20,113 bases of DNA from an uncultured Clostridia bacterium (lineage in GTDB: Bacteria > Bacillota > Clostridia > Oscillospirales > Acutalibacteraceae). The stretch lies in assembly GCA_937916195.1 (NCBI GenBank), contig CALFTO010000080.1, positions 1 through 20,113 of the forward strand. Direction: 5' to 3'. The translations under genes and the position numbers were made by a program. Under the pieces are notes generated by a model. The model had not been told where the DNA came from. It saw only the letters and a program-made list of their open reading frames with translations, and searched no databases. Shown here in pieces: positions 6,796 to 16,059 of the stretch (positions within the stretch are counted from its first letter, which is position 1; every line of letters begins with the position of its first letter).

Positions 6796-8629
6796 ATTTA
6801 CCTCTTGTTTGCTGATTAATATTAGGCAAATTATTCTTAGGTTTAATTAAGCACTTTGGAGTTGTTCCTATGAGGTCGCGTCTACCCGCTTTTATAAGTG
6901 CCTCATATACTAAATCATAATTTTTGGGATTAAAATACTGCATTAAAGCCCTTTGAAGTGCTTTATCGTGAGGAGTTTTTGTAACATAAACCTTCTCTAA
7001 TGTATACGGGTCAAGCTCTGTATAATACATAGCAGTTGAAATTGTACCTGGTGTTGGATAGAAGTCTTGCACCTGTTCGGGATGAAGCTTTTCGCTTTTA
7101 ATGAATTCAGCAAGTTCAACCGCATCTTTTAAAGTTGCGCCGGGGTGTGATGACATAAGATAAGGCACAAGATATTGTTCTTTGCCGATTGATTTTGTAT
7201 AGTTAAAATATCTCTTTGAAAATTCCTTATATGCTTTAATATGAGGTTTACCCATTTTATCAAGCACAGCTGCAGAGCAATGCTCGGGAGCTACCTTTAA
7301 CTGACCGCTAACATGATGTTTTACAAGTTCTTTGAAGAATTCGTCGTTTTTATCACACAACAAATAGTCATAACGTATACCTGAGCGAATAAATACTTTT
7401 TTTACTTTAGGTATTTTTCTAATGTCTCGTAATATATCAAGGTATTCCTTATGTGTTGATACAAGAGCAGGACATGGCTCGGGAGCAAGGCACTTTTTAC
7501 CTTTGCATAATCCCTTTTTCAACTGAACATCACAAGAGGTTCTTCTGAAATTTGCAGTTGGACCGCCAACATCGTGAATATAACCTTTGAAACCATCAAG
7601 AGTTGTAAGCATTTTAGCCTCTTTTATAATAGAATCTTTGCTTCTGCAAGTTACATATCTGCCCTGATGAAAAGCAATTGAACAGAAATTACACCCGCCA
7701 AAGCAACCGCGATTATGAGTAATTGAAAATTCAACCTCTAAAATCCCCGGCACTCCCCCATCTTTTTCGTAAGACGGATGATAAGTACGAACATATGGTA
7801 AATCGTAGATTTCGTCGAGTTCCTCGGTGGTAAGAGGCTCCATAGGCTCATTTTGTACAAGCACCATTTTGCCGTGACGCTGTTTAATGGCTTTTCCGCG
7901 AATGTGGTCTTGCTCATCCTGTTGAATTCTACAAGAAATTGCATACTCTTTTTTAGATTTCAAAACATTCTCATATGAGGGACATTCAACGCCTTTGTAT
8001 GGAGTATTCTCAACAGGCACAGCATAGCAAGTTCCTTTAATATCAGTCAAATCCTTAATATTCTCGCCGTTATTAAGTCTGTGTGCTATTTGTGCAGTTT
8101 GTTTTTCTCCCATTCCGAACGAGATTAAATCCGCACCCGAATCAAAAAGTATTGAAGGTCTGATTTTATCGTCCCAATAATCGTAGTGTGCAAATCGGCG
8201 CAATGAGGCCTCAAGTCCTCCAATAATAATCGGTACGTCGCCAAATATTTCACGGATTTTCTGACAATAAACAATAACTGCTCGGTCAGGTCTTAAACCA
8301 AACTTACCGCCGGGCGAATAAGCATCGGAGCTTCTTTTTTTCTTTGCTACGGTATAATGTGCAACCATAGAATCTATATTGCCCGATGACACAAAAAACG
8401 CAAGTCTCGGTTTACCGAAAACCTTAAATGCCTCATTATTTTTCCAATCGGGCTGTGAAATAAAGCCAACTTTAAAGCCCTCGTGTTCAAGTACTCGGGT
8501 AATAATAGACGCGCCGAAGCTGGGATGGTCGACGTATGCATCACCTGACACATAAACAAAATCGACCTCATCCCAGCCTCTTGCAAGCATATCATTTTTT
8601 GAAATAGGTAAAAAAGTATTATTCTTCAC
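6752..8629 (-). CDS. ygiQ: YgiQ-family radical SAM protein
   Basis: YgiQ proteins are large radical SAM enzymes, widespread but with no settled reaction. The N-terminal domain is marked by [35 protein letters not shown] and FGMGEKQT. The [4Fe-4S] cluster motif CFGGCNFC follows, its cysteines at about 309, 313 and 316 of the protein as annotated. The C-terminal part contains [16 protein letters not shown] and QDFYPTPGT, and it ends in a Lys/Arg-rich tail. I chose the GTG at 8629 (625 residues) because AGAGGGA lies just upstream and the product then begins [11 protein letters not shown], as relatives do. In-frame ATGs at 8644 and 8686 extend into ftsK and have poorer sites. With the GTG, it overlaps ftsK by 11 bases. 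Family confidence is high; molecular function is unknown. Confidence 0.93.
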   Translation of the reverse strand: MKNNTFLPISKNDMLARGWDEVDFVYVSGDAYVDHPSFGASIITRVLEHEGFKVGFISQPDWKNNEAFKVFGKPRLAFFVSSGNIDSMVAHYTVAKKKRSSDAYSPGGKFGLRPDRAVIVYCQKIREIFGDVPIIIGGLEASLRRFAHYDYWDDKIRPSILFDSGADLISFGMGEKQTAQIAHRLNNGENIKDLTDIKGTCYAVPVENTPYKGVECPSYENVLKSKKEYAISCRIQQDEQDHIRGKAIKQRHGKMVLVQNEPMEPLTTEELDEIYDLPYVRTYHPSYEKDGGVPGILEVEFSITHNRGCFGGCNFCSIAFHQGRYVTCRSKDSIIKEAKMLTTLDGFKGYIHDVGGPTANFRRTSCDVQLKKGLCKGKKCLAPEPCPALVSTHKEYLDILRDIRKIPKVKKVFIRSGIRYDYLLCDKNDEFFKELVKHHVSGQLKVAPEHCSAAVLDKMGKPHIKAYKEFSKRYFNYTKSIGKEQYLVPYLMSSHPGATLKDAVELAEFIKSEKLHPEQVQDFYPTPGTISTAMYYTELDPYTLEKVYVTKTPHDKALQRALMQYFNPKNYDLVYEALIKAGRRDLIGTTPKCLIKPKNNLPNINQQTRGKYAKKGKKPVQKRRK

Positions 8630-11105
8630 TTTGTCCCTCTTCATCTTCACCATAGGGTTTATTTGCTCCACCCTGTGCCAAAGCATTCATTTCATACCAT
8701 TGCTGTTTAGAAACTAACACCTTACGGGGCTTAGCGCCCTCATAAGGACCAATAATTCCGCGTTCTTCAAGCTCTTCAACAATTCGTGCTGCACGAGCAT
8801 AACCGAGCTTAAGCTTTCTTTGAAGAAGTGTTGTTGAAGCAGATTGTGCCTCAATAACAACCTCAATTGCCTTTGGAAGCATCTCATCTGCAGGGCTATC
8901 ACCGTCGTCACCGCTTGAAGCCGAAGAATCCTTTTTCTTTGAGCCTGTATTTGCAGCCTGACGGTCAATTTCTTTAATTACATCATCGTCATAAGCAGAC
9001 TGTTCCTGTGCTTTAAGGAAGTTAACTACTTTATGAACTTCTGATTCGTCAAGATAGCAACCCTGAACACGAACAGGCTTTGGAATACCAACGGGATAAT
9101 AAAGCATATCACCATGACCAAGAAGCTTTTCAGCACCAACAGAGTCAATAATTGTACGAGAATCCACCTGTGATGATACATAAAGCGAAATTCGGCTTGG
9201 AATATTGGCTTTAATAAGACCAGTAATAACGTCAACTGACGGTCTTTGTGTAGCGATTACGAGGTGCATACCTGCTGCACGAGCCATCTGTGCAAGTCGG
9301 CAAATTGAATCTTCAACTTCATTTGGTGCCGCCATCATTAAGTCAGATAACTCGTCAATGAAGATAACGATTTGTGGTAATTTTTTCTTACCTTCGCTCT
9401 CACAAATGCTGTTATAACCTGAAATATCGCGAACTCCGCTTTCAGAGAACATTTTATATCTTTGAAGCATTTCAGTAACTGCCCAAGCAAGTGCACCGGA
9501 AGCTTTTCTCGGGTCAGAAACTACGGGAACAAGCAAATGAGGTATGCCGTTATACATTGTAAACTCAACGGCTTTGGGGTCAATCATCAAAAGCTTAACC
9601 TCGTCGGGAGTAGCATTATAAAGAATGCTGACAATCATTGAGTTAAGACATACTGATTTACCTGAACCTGTTGTTCCCGCAACAAGCAAATGAGGCATTT
9701 TTACAAGGTCACAATAAACAAAGTCACCTGTAATATCCTTACCAAGAGCAACATTGAGCTTTGACTTTGCATTTTTATATGGTGGTTGGTCGATAACCTC
9801 ACGCAAGGTAACTGACTGTCGGCTCTTATTGGGAACTTCAATACCAACAGCGGGCTTATTGGGGATTGGTGCTTCAATACGAACACCTGAAGCCGCTAAA
9901 TTAAGCGCAATATCGTCAGCGAGATTTGTAATTTTGCTGATTTTAACACCTGCTGCAGGCTGAATTTCATAACGGGTTACTGACGGACCTTTTGAAATTC
10001 CAATTATACGAGTTTCAACGCCGAAGCTCTTCAAAGTAGAAATTAACTTGTCGCCATTACGCTTTTGCTCATTTTCTAAATCACCCGAATTAAAATTCTG
10101 TGGGAGATTCAGAAGTTCAAGTGGTGGAAGTTCATATTTTTTAACAGGTTCGGCATTCCATTCTTCGTCGGTAAACTCATTTTCTTCGTCTTCATTTTCT
10201 TCTTTACTGTCGAGTTCAAGTTCAAGCTGTTCGGGTTTTTCGGTACTCTTCTTGATAATATCGTCAAGATTAATAACCTTATCTTCGACAGGAGCTACTT
10301 TCGTAGGATCTTCAGCGTTTTTAATATCTGTAAATGAGACTAACTCGTCTTCAACAACATCATCAATTGCTTCATCCGAGAAGATTGGTTTTGCATTTAC
10401 ATCGGGTTCAGGACCCAAATCAACATCGGCTTTAAAGTTTTTCTTGCGTTCTTCACGCTCTGCCGCTAACTGTTCAGCTTTTTCGTTGTATTCAGAAATC
10501 TTTTCGCTCGTGAACTCCCCTACCTTTTTAACAGGCTTTGAAATTCCTCTGAAAAGATTACCGAGAGTAAGCTTTGTCATAACCATAATGAGCACAAAAA
10601 GAACAATAGCGATAATAATTAAAGCTGCAGGCTTGCTACCACCAGTTACAAGAAGAAAAAGTCCGCCGAGTGCTGCACCCAAAACGCCACTACCAAGCAT
10701 ACTGCCGTCTATATAGTAAACATTGTAAGCATCCTTAATTGCTTCAAAATATGTACTTTCAGGGTTGCACTGTGCGATATGCCAGATACTACATACAAGA
10801 AAAATAAGCACAGTAGCCTCTATTATATATGTTTTTGCTTTGCCCTCTGTTTTATCAAGTGCGAGTAATACTGTAACTACCAAAAGCAAAAGAGGGAATA
10901 CAAAGGAGAAAAAACCGAACATACCAAAAAGGAATGTGCGAAGTCCACCCCATAATCCACCTGCTTCAATTATTGCGAGACAGAACCAAAGCACCGACAC
11001 TGCAAAAAGAATAATTGCCGTCAGCTGTTTGTTAAAAGAAAAGCCTTTGATTTTTGTTTGCTTCTTCTTTTTATTTGTATTTTTTCTACTTCCTTGTTTT
11101 GCCAT
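8619..11105 (-). CDS. ftsK: DNA translocase FtsK/SpoIIIE
   Basis: This hexameric ATP-driven motor pumps DNA through the division septum. In spore formers the SpoIIIE form moves the chromosome into the forespore. The 828-residue protein shows the full plan: a basic start, about four or five membrane helices between residues 28 and 178, an acidic low-complexity linker (about 225-325, including [16 protein letters not shown]), and the motor. Walker A GTTGSGKS is at 477-484, Walker [11 protein letters not shown] at 579-588, and the conserved [21 protein letters not shown] follows. The gamma winged helix at about 741-800 reads [33 protein letters not shown] precedes the ATG. It lies 15 bases after uppP and overlaps ygiQ. 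The tepA neighbour matches the spoIIIE region of Bacillus, supporting the SpoIIIE-like role, but sequence alone does not separate FtsK from SpoIIIE. Confidence 0.97.
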   Translation of the reverse strand: MAKQGSRKNTNKKKKQTKIKGFSFNKQLTAIILFAVSVLWFCLAIIEAGGLWGGLRTFLFGMFGFFSFVFPLLLLVVTVLLALDKTEGKAKTYIIEATVLIFLVCSIWHIAQCNPESTYFEAIKDAYNVYYIDGSMLGSGVLGAALGGLFLLVTGGSKPAALIIIAIVLFVLIMVMTKLTLGNLFRGISKPVKKVGEFTSEKISEYNEKAEQLAAEREERKKNFKADVDLGPEPDVNAKPIFSDEAIDDVVEDELVSFTDIKNAEDPTKVAPVEDKVINLDDIIKKSTEKPEQLELELDSKEENEDEENEFTDEEWNAEPVKKYELPPLELLNLPQNFNSGDLENEQKRNGDKLISTLKSFGVETRIIGISKGPSVTRYEIQPAAGVKISKITNLADDIALNLAASGVRIEAPIPNKPAVGIEVPNKSRQSVTLREVIDQPPYKNAKSKLNVALGKDITGDFVYCDLVKMPHLLVAGTTGSGKSVCLNSMIVSILYNATPDEVKLLMIDPKAVEFTMYNGIPHLLVPVVSDPRKASGALAWAVTEMLQRYKMFSESGVRDISGYNSICESEGKKKLPQIVIFIDELSDLMMAAPNEVEDSICRLAQMARAAGMHLVIATQRPSVDVITGLIKANIPSRISLYVSSQVDSRTIIDSVGAEKLLGHGDMLYYPVGIPKPVRVQGCYLDESEVHKVVNFLKAQEQSAYDDDVIKEIDRQAANTGSKKKDSSASSGDDGDSPADEMLPKAIEVVIEAQSASTTLLQRKLKLGYARAARIVEELEERGIIGPYEGAKPRKVLVSKQQWYEMNALAQGGANKPYGEDEEGQSEE
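8634..8640 (-). promoter_or_regulatory. Ribosome binding site that favours the ygiQ GTG start
   Basis: AGAGGGA on the minus strand ends 4 bases before the GTG at 8629. It lies inside the last codons of ftsK, so ygiQ translation is probably coupled to ftsK. Confidence 0.55.
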
Positions 11106-11120
11106 TAAAATCTCTCCAAA

Positions 11121-11981
11121 TTAAAGTCCTATAACACTGCAGATAATTGTGAAAATACCTATTACAAGGCAATAGAAACCAAAGTATTTCCACATATCTT
11201 TTTTCAAAATCCACTGTAAAAGTTTAATACAAGCAACACCAACAACTGCAGAAACAAAAATACCAATTATTGTAGGTAATATTTCAAGCTGTGCACCTGC
11301 TTCAACAGCATCTTTAAATTCAACAATATTCGCCACTACGATTGCAGGGATACCAAGAATAAATGAATATTCAACCATATATTCCTTTGAAACACCGCAA
11401 ATCATACCTGTTGAAATTGTTGAGCCAGAACGCGAAATACCGGGAAAACCTGCTGCAAATACCTGAGCAAGACCTACCGCGAACGCATCTGTTGTATTAA
11501 CCTCTCTATTAAGAGTTTTCTTTTTTGAAATATATGTAGACATAAGCAACAATGCGCCTGTAACCAAGAAGCAGAAGCCTTCAACAAGAATGCTGTCGTC
11601 TTCTGAAAGTCCGCCAAGCCAATCCATAAGCTTCATATCATTGCCAACGGGAACTAACAAAAGTAAAAGCGGTAAGCAAGAGAAAAAGAACATAACAAGC
11701 ATTTTCTTTTTACCCTTTAATTCTTTAAATTTGAATTTTCCCGTAAAAATATCTTTAATTAAAGCAATTGCTTCAACTACAAGCTCAAATATTGTTTTAT
11801 GAAATACTATAAATACTGCAATAAGTGTTCCCAAGTGAAGAAGCACCGAGAAAAGCAGTGAGCCCTCACCGCTTACACCTAAAAAGTGCTGAAACAGTGA
11901 AAGATGTCCACTACTTGAAATTGGTAAGAATTCAGTAACACCCTGAACTATACCGAGAATTATTGCTTTAATTACTGACAT
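11121..11981 (-). CDS. uppP: Undecaprenyl-diphosphate phosphatase
   Basis: UppP (BacA) is an integral membrane enzyme that removes a phosphate from undecaprenyl diphosphate, so that the lipid carrier can be reused for peptidoglycan and other wall polymers. Overexpression gives bacitracin resistance. Both active-site motifs are present in 286 residues: GVTEFLPISSSGH at 14-26 and FPGISRSGSTIS at 179-190. About eight hydrophobic segments span the protein, with a lysine-rich cytoplasmic loop near 81-93 (GKFKFKELKGKKK). GGAG lies about 8 bases before the ATG. It lies 21 bases after tepA and 15 bases before ftsK in the same operon. Confidence 0.97.
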   Translation of the reverse strand: MSVIKAIILGIVQGVTEFLPISSSGHLSLFQHFLGVSGEGSLLFSVLLHLGTLIAVFIVFHKTIFELVVEAIALIKDIFTGKFKFKELKGKKKMLVMFFFSCLPLLLLLVPVGNDMKLMDWLGGLSEDDSILVEGFCFLVTGALLLMSTYISKKKTLNREVNTTDAFAVGLAQVFAAGFPGISRSGSTISTGMICGVSKEYMVEYSFILGIPAIVVANIVEFKDAVEAGAQLEILPTIIGIFVSAVVGVACIKLLQWILKKDMWKYFGFYCLVIGIFTIICSVIGL

Positions 11982-12002
11982 AATTTCATCTCCATTTTAT
12001 TT

Positions 12003-12719
12003 TTAAATTTCAGAATATAAATATGACATTGCGTCCTTTAAATTGCCAATGTTGTCAATTAAGCCCTCTTTAACAGCATTTTCACCGTCAAGAACCGTGC
12101 CGACATCCATAACAAGCTCGCCCGTAGCCATCATAAGCTCACGAAAACGCTCAGGCGGTATTTTTGAATTTTGTGACACGAAGCTTACAATTCTCTCCTG
12201 CATTTTATCAAAATAAGATAAGGTTTGAGGAACACCAAGTACTAAACCATTCATTCTAACCGGATGTATTGTCATTGTAGCAGTTGGTACAATAAAAGAA
12301 CGGTCAGCAGAAACTGCCAAAGGAACACCAATTGAGTGACCGCCACCCAATACAAGTGATGCTGTAGGCTTTTTCATACCTGCAATGAGCTCAGCTATTG
12401 CGAGACCTGCTTCAATGTCACCACCAACTGTGTTGAGGATAATAAGAAGTCCGTCAATATTTTCGCTCTCTTCAATAGCAACAAGTTGAGGAATAACGTG
12501 TTCATACTTTGTAGTTTTATTTGACGGAGGAAGAATATAATGCCCCTCAACCTGACCGATAATTGTCAAGCAGTGAATATATCTGCCGTTATTTTTTACA
12601 GAAAAAACACCATTATCGGTAATTTGTGAATCAACATCAACCGTACTTTCTTCATTAGAAGCATCTTCGGAAGTATTTGCTTCAGCGGGAGCTGTAAAGT
12701 CATTAAAATATATACACAT
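12003..12719 (-). CDS. tepA: ClpP-class serine peptidase, TepA-like
   Basis: This 238-residue cytoplasmic protein has the ClpP/crotonase fold of translocation-enhancing protein TepA (YmfB), a clan SK protease encoded beside spoIIIE in Bacillus. After an acidic 40-residue lead, the ClpP-like core shows [19 protein letters not shown] at 94-112, a nucleophile Ser129 in [11 protein letters not shown], and His152 in MTIHPVRM; the third triad member cannot be assigned with certainty. No signal peptide is present. Its cellular substrate is not settled; roles in protein export and in degrading small acid-soluble spore proteins have been discussed for relatives. The start is well supported by AAAGGTGAT just upstream. 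It heads the tepA-uppP-ftsK-ygiQ-MBL operon, with a promoter at 12796-12824. Confidence 0.9.
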   Translation of the reverse strand: MCIYFNDFTAPAEANTSEDASNEESTVDVDSQITDNGVFSVKNNGRYIHCLTIIGQVEGHYILPPSNKTTKYEHVIPQLVAIEESENIDGLLIILNTVGGDIEAGLAIAELIAGMKKPTASLVLGGGHSIGVPLAVSADRSFIVPTATMTIHPVRMNGLVLGVPQTLSYFDKMQERIVSFVSQNSKIPPERFRELMMATGELVMDVGTVLDGENAVKEGLIDNIGNLKDAMSYLYSEI

Positions 12720-12795
12720 ATATTATCACCTTTCAGATTTTAATAAACTTATTCTAACCTGAAAAGAAATAAATATTTACGTGCATTTCCTAAAT

Positions 12796-12824
12796 ATTGT
12801 ATCATATTTAATTTTTAATATCAA
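12796..12824 (-). promoter_or_regulatory. Sigma-A promoter of the tepA-uppP-ftsK operon
   Basis: On the minus strand TTGATA (12824-12819) and TACAAT (12801-12796) are 17 bases apart, each differing from consensus at one base. Transcription should start near 12789, leaving a leader of about 70 bases. The promoter is back to back with the aconitase promoter; the two -35 boxes are 39 bases apart. Confidence 0.75.
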
Positions 12825-12863
12825 TATTTTGAGAAAAATAACTTTTTTAATATGTATTTTATA

Positions 12864-12881
12864 TTGACAAATTTGTAACAA
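12864..12881. promoter_or_regulatory. Candidate Rex operator 1, over the -35 box
   Basis: TTGACAAATTTGTAACAA matches the clostridial Rex palindrome TTGTTAA-N4-TTAACAA at 11 of 14 defined bases with the exact 4-base spacer, and keeps the diagnostic TTG and CAA ends. It covers the -35 box, so Rex bound here would block RNA polymerase. The downstream gene rex supports autoregulation. Confidence 0.6.
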
Positions 12882-12892
12882 TATTATACAAT
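12864..12892 (+). promoter_or_regulatory. Sigma-A promoter of acn-icd-rex
   Basis: A perfect -35 TTGACA (12864-12869) is followed after 17 bases by TACAAT (12887-12892), one mismatch from TATAAT. The start site should be near 12899, about 40 bases before the aconitase ATG. Confidence 0.85.
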
Positions 12893-12901
12893 TTATAAAG
12901 A

Positions 12902-12919
12902 TTGTTAAAAAATTGAAAA
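12902..12919. promoter_or_regulatory. Candidate Rex operator 2, just after the start site
   Basis: TTGTTAAAAAATTGAAAA matches TTGTTAA-N4-TTAACAA at 12 of 14 defined bases; the left half is perfect and the right half is degenerate. It begins 38 bases from the start of operator 1 and lies between the predicted transcription start and the aconitase Shine-Dalgarno. The AT-rich setting makes chance matches easier, so the pair is stronger evidence than either site alone. Confidence 0.55.
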
Positions 12920-12940
12920 AGTCTTAAGGAGTGATAATCA

Positions 12941-14872
12941 ATGGGAATGACAATCGGACAAAAACTTATAAAATCCCACCTTGTCAGCGGAGATATGACT
13001 GTTGGCAGTGAAGTTGGCCTTAAAATCGACCAGACATTAACTCAAGATGCTACAGGCACAATGGCATATCTTGAGCTTGAAGCAATGGGCATTGAGCAGG
13101 TTAAAACTGAACTTTCAGTTGCTTATATTGACCACAACACATTACAAACAGGCTTTGAAAATGCTGATGACCACAGATTTATTCAAAGTGTTGCCAAAAA
13201 GCGTGGAATTCGCTTTTCTCGCCCCGGCAACGGTATTTGTCATCAGGTCCATCTTGAGCGTTTTGGTAAGCCCGGCAAGACATTAATCGGCTCTGACAGT
13301 CACACACCAACAGGCGGTGGTATCGGTATGCTTGCAATGGGTGCAGGCGGACTTGACGTAGCAGTTGCTATGGGTGGCGGTACATATTATATTACAATGC
13401 CAAAAATGGTAAGAGTTAACCTTACAGGCAAGTTAAGTCCTTGGGTTGCAGCAAAAGATGTAATTCTTGAAGTTCTTCGTATAATGACCGTTAAAGGCGG
13501 CGTAGGCAAGATTATTGAATACGGCGGCGAAGGTGTAGCCACTCTTTCAGTTCCCGAACGTGCAACTATCACAAATATGGGTGCAGAGCTTGGTGCTACA
13601 ACATCTGTATTCCCATCTGACGATGTAACAAAAGATTTCTTAAAGGCTCAGGGTCGTGAAGAAGATTGGATTGAGCTTAAAGCTGACGAAGATGCAGTTT
13701 ATGATGAAATAATTGATATTAACTTGTCAGAACTTGCACCAATGGCTGCTTGCCCCCATATGCCTGACAGAGTAAAATCTGTTACAGAAATCGGTAAAAT
13801 CAAGGTTGACCAGGTTTGTATTGGCTCTTGCACAAACTCTTCTCTTCTTGATATGATGAAGGTTGCTGCAATTCTTAAAGGTAATACGGTTCATCCTGCA
13901 GTAAGTCTTTCAATTGCTCCCGGCTCAAAGCAGGTTCTTAATATGATTTCGCAGAATGGTGCTCTTGCAGATATGATTGATGCAGGTGCGAGAATTCTTG
14001 AAAGTGCTTGCGGTCCTTGTATCGGTATGGGTCAGTCACCAAACTCAGCAGGTGTTTCGCTTCGTACCTTTAACAGAAACTTTGAGGGTCGTTCAGGTAC
14101 AGCAGACGCAGGCATCTATCTTGTTAGTCCCGAAGTTGCTGCTGCATCTGCTCTTACAGGTTATCTTACAGACCCAAGAGATTTGGGCGAATTCCCCGAA
14201 ATTAAACTCCCTGATGAATTTATCATCAACGATAATATGGTTGCAATGCCTGCAACTCCTGAAGAGGCAAACGATGTTGAGGTTATGTATGGTCCTAACA
14301 TTAAGCCATTCCCAAACAGTGAGCCTATGGGTGACGATATTACTGCAAAGGCAGTGCTCAAGGTTGGCGACGACATTACAACTGACCACATTATGCCCGC
14401 AGGTGCTAAAATTCTCCCCTACCGTTCAAACATTCCTTTCCTTTCACAATATTGCTTCGGTGTTTGTGATAAGACATTCCCCGAAAGAATTAAGGCAGAG
14501 GGTAAAGGCATTGTAATTGGTGGTGCAAACTATGGTCAGGGCTCATCACGTGAGCACGCAGCATTAGTTCCTCTTTACCTTGGTGTTAAGGCAGTTATTA
14601 CAAAATCATTTGCAAGAATTCACTGTGCAAACCTTATAAACGCAGGTATTCTCCCCTTGAATTTTGCTAACTCTGACGATTATGATAAGATTTCACAGGG
14701 CGATGAATTAAGCCTTAAAGGAATTAAGAACGCAATTATCAATAATGAGCCCGCAGTTCTTGTTAATCTTACTACCCGCGAAGAATATGAGCTTAAATAT
14801 GACCTTTCACAGCGTCAAAAAGATATTATTCTTGCAGGCGGACTTTTAAACTATACAAAATCAAACTTTTAA
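12941..14872 (+). CDS. acn: Aconitate hydratase
   Basis: Aconitase interconverts citrate and isocitrate through a [4Fe-4S] cluster. The 643-residue protein is the compact clostridial form with homology to mitochondrial aconitase and to the 3-isopropylmalate dehydratase large subunit. Cluster ligands are visible as Cys297 (GSCTNSS), Cys357 and Cys360 (CGPC). Substrate and active-site segments include GSDSHTPTGGGIGMLAMG at 118-134 and, in the C-terminal swivel domain, GANYGQGSSREHAAL at 528-542. The swivel is fused in cis, unlike LeuC/LeuD. AAGGAG lies 9-10 bases before the ATG. It is followed after 11 bases by isocitrate dehydrogenase and then rex, which argues for aconitase over isopropylmalate or homoaconitate activity. 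The oxygen-sensitive cluster suits an anaerobe. Confidence 0.95.
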   Translation: MGMTIGQKLIKSHLVSGDMTVGSEVGLKIDQTLTQDATGTMAYLELEAMGIEQVKTELSVAYIDHNTLQTGFENADDHRFIQSVAKKRGIRFSRPGNGICHQVHLERFGKPGKTLIGSDSHTPTGGGIGMLAMGAGGLDVAVAMGGGTYYITMPKMVRVNLTGKLSPWVAAKDVILEVLRIMTVKGGVGKIIEYGGEGVATLSVPERATITNMGAELGATTSVFPSDDVTKDFLKAQGREEDWIELKADEDAVYDEIIDINLSELAPMAACPHMPDRVKSVTEIGKIKVDQVCIGSCTNSSLLDMMKVAAILKGNTVHPAVSLSIAPGSKQVLNMISQNGALADMIDAGARILESACGPCIGMGQSPNSAGVSLRTFNRNFEGRSGTADAGIYLVSPEVAAASALTGYLTDPRDLGEFPEIKLPDEFIINDNMVAMPATPEEANDVEVMYGPNIKPFPNSEPMGDDITAKAVLKVGDDITTDHIMPAGAKILPYRSNIPFLSQYCFGVCDKTFPERIKAEGKGIVIGGANYGQGSSREHAALVPLYLGVKAVITKSFARIHCANLINAGILPLNFANSDDYDKISQGDELSLKGIKNAIINNEPAVLVNLTTREEYELKYDLSQRQKDIILAGGLLNYTKSNF

Positions 14873-14883
14873 GGAGATAAATT

Positions 14884-16047
14884 ATGGAACAGCAGATTAA
14901 AGAAGCTCTCGGCAAGTTTGAAGCTCTAATAAGAGAACAGCTTGCGAGAAATGAAAAAATCAAGGCAGAAAAAGAATTTGTTGACTTTGAAAAGCTCGAT
15001 AAAATTATTATCGGTGTTTGCGGTGGTGACGGAATTGGCCCGATTATCACAAAGGAATCAGCAAGAGTTCTCGAATATATGCTCGCTGACGAAGTTGCAA
15101 GCGGAAGAATTGAATTTAAGTATATTGATGGTCTTACAATTGAAAACCGTGTTGCAGTAATGAAAGCAATCCCAGATGATGTTCTTGCAGAACTTAAAGA
15201 ATGCCATGTAATTCTTAAAGGACCTACAACAACTCCTCAGGCTGGTGACCCATGGCCAAACATTGAAAGTGCAAACGTTGCAATGCGTAAAGAACTTGAC
15301 CTTTTTGCCAATGTTCGTCCCGTTAAAGTTCCAGAGCAAGGTATTGACTGGACTTTCTTTCGTGAAAACACAGAGGGTGCATATGCAGTTGGCTCAAAGG
15401 GTGTAAACGTTACTGATGAGCTTGCCATGGACTTTGTTGTTACAACAAGTGAAGGAACAGAAAGAATTGCTCGTGCTGCTTATGACTATGCAAGAAAGAA
15501 CGGTAAAGAAAGAGTTTCAATCATTAACAAAGCTAATGTAATTAAAACAACAGATGGTAAATTCCTTCGTATTTGTAAAGCTGTTGGCGAAGAATACCCC
15601 GAAATCACAACTGACGAGTGGTATGTTGATATTACAACAGCAAAGTTAATTGACGAAAAGAGAAGAAAAGACTTTAAGGTATTTATTCTTCCCAATCTTT
15701 ATGGTGATATCATTACTGATGAAGCTGCAGAATTTCAGGGTGGTGTTGGTACTGCAGGCAGTGCAAACCTTGGCAAGCGTTATGCAATGTTCGAAGCTAT
15801 TCACGGCTCTGCTCCCCGTATGATTCGTGAGGGACGCGGTCAGTATGCAGACCCATGCTCAATGCTTCGCGCAACAGTAATGCTTCTTTCACACATCGGC
15901 AAGCAAAAAGAAGCTGATTTACTTGAAAGAGCACTTGATATTTGTATGCTTGAAGAAAAGAAGCTTGTAATCACAGGTCGCGACAATGGTGCAACCTGCA
16001 GTGATTTCGGCGATTACGTAATGGAAACTGTTAAAAAGCTTTCATAA
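14884..16047 (+). CDS. icd: Isocitrate dehydrogenase (NAD or NADP not certain)
   Basis: This is a member of the isocitrate/isopropylmalate dehydrogenase family that oxidises isocitrate to 2-oxoglutarate and CO2. The 387-residue protein has a helical, charged N-terminal extension of about 38 residues, then GVCGGDGIGP (44-53), the substrate loop SANVAMRKELDLFANVRP (129-146), ENTEGAY (161-167), NKANVIK (215-221) and the metal site NLYGDIITDEAAEFQGG (271-287). The cofactor loop reads HGSAPR at 307-312, continuing MIREGRGQYADP. It lacks both the Lys-Tyr pair typical of NADP enzymes and the Asp typical of NAD enzymes, so cofactor choice cannot be read directly. AAGGAG lies 7 bases before the ATG. 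Its place directly after aconitase identifies it as isocitrate rather than isopropylmalate dehydrogenase. Confidence 0.93.
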   Translation: MEQQIKEALGKFEALIREQLARNEKIKAEKEFVDFEKLDKIIIGVCGGDGIGPIITKESARVLEYMLADEVASGRIEFKYIDGLTIENRVAVMKAIPDDVLAELKECHVILKGPTTTPQAGDPWPNIESANVAMRKELDLFANVRPVKVPEQGIDWTFFRENTEGAYAVGSKGVNVTDELAMDFVVTTSEGTERIARAAYDYARKNGKERVSIINKANVIKTTDGKFLRICKAVGEEYPEITTDEWYVDITTAKLIDEKRRKDFKVFILPNLYGDIITDEAAEFQGGVGTAGSANLGKRYAMFEAIHGSAPRMIREGRGQYADPCSMLRATVMLLSHIGKQKEADLLERALDICMLEEKKLVITGRDNGATCSDFGDYVMETVKKLS

Positions 16048-16059
16048 GAGGTGAAAATT

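Noticed and set aside
8630..8686. Longer ygiQ starts at 8686 or 8644
   Set aside because: Both lie further inside ftsK. The GTG at 8629 has AGAGGGA just upstream and gives the family-like N-terminus.
10048..10716. Plus-strand 222-residue Ser-rich frame
   Set aside because: It is antisense to the ftsK membrane domain and acidic linker; its Ser-rich composition is what the reverse complement of Glu/Asp codons gives, and it has no domain.
13977..14516. Plus-strand 179-residue frame inside aconitase
   Set aside because: It is a shifted frame across the conserved aconitase swivel region, with Leu/Gln-rich nonsense composition.
16051..16053. GTG at 16051 as the rex start
   Set aside because: It lies inside the Shine-Dalgarno AGAGGTG, and the ATG at 16060 has correct spacing.
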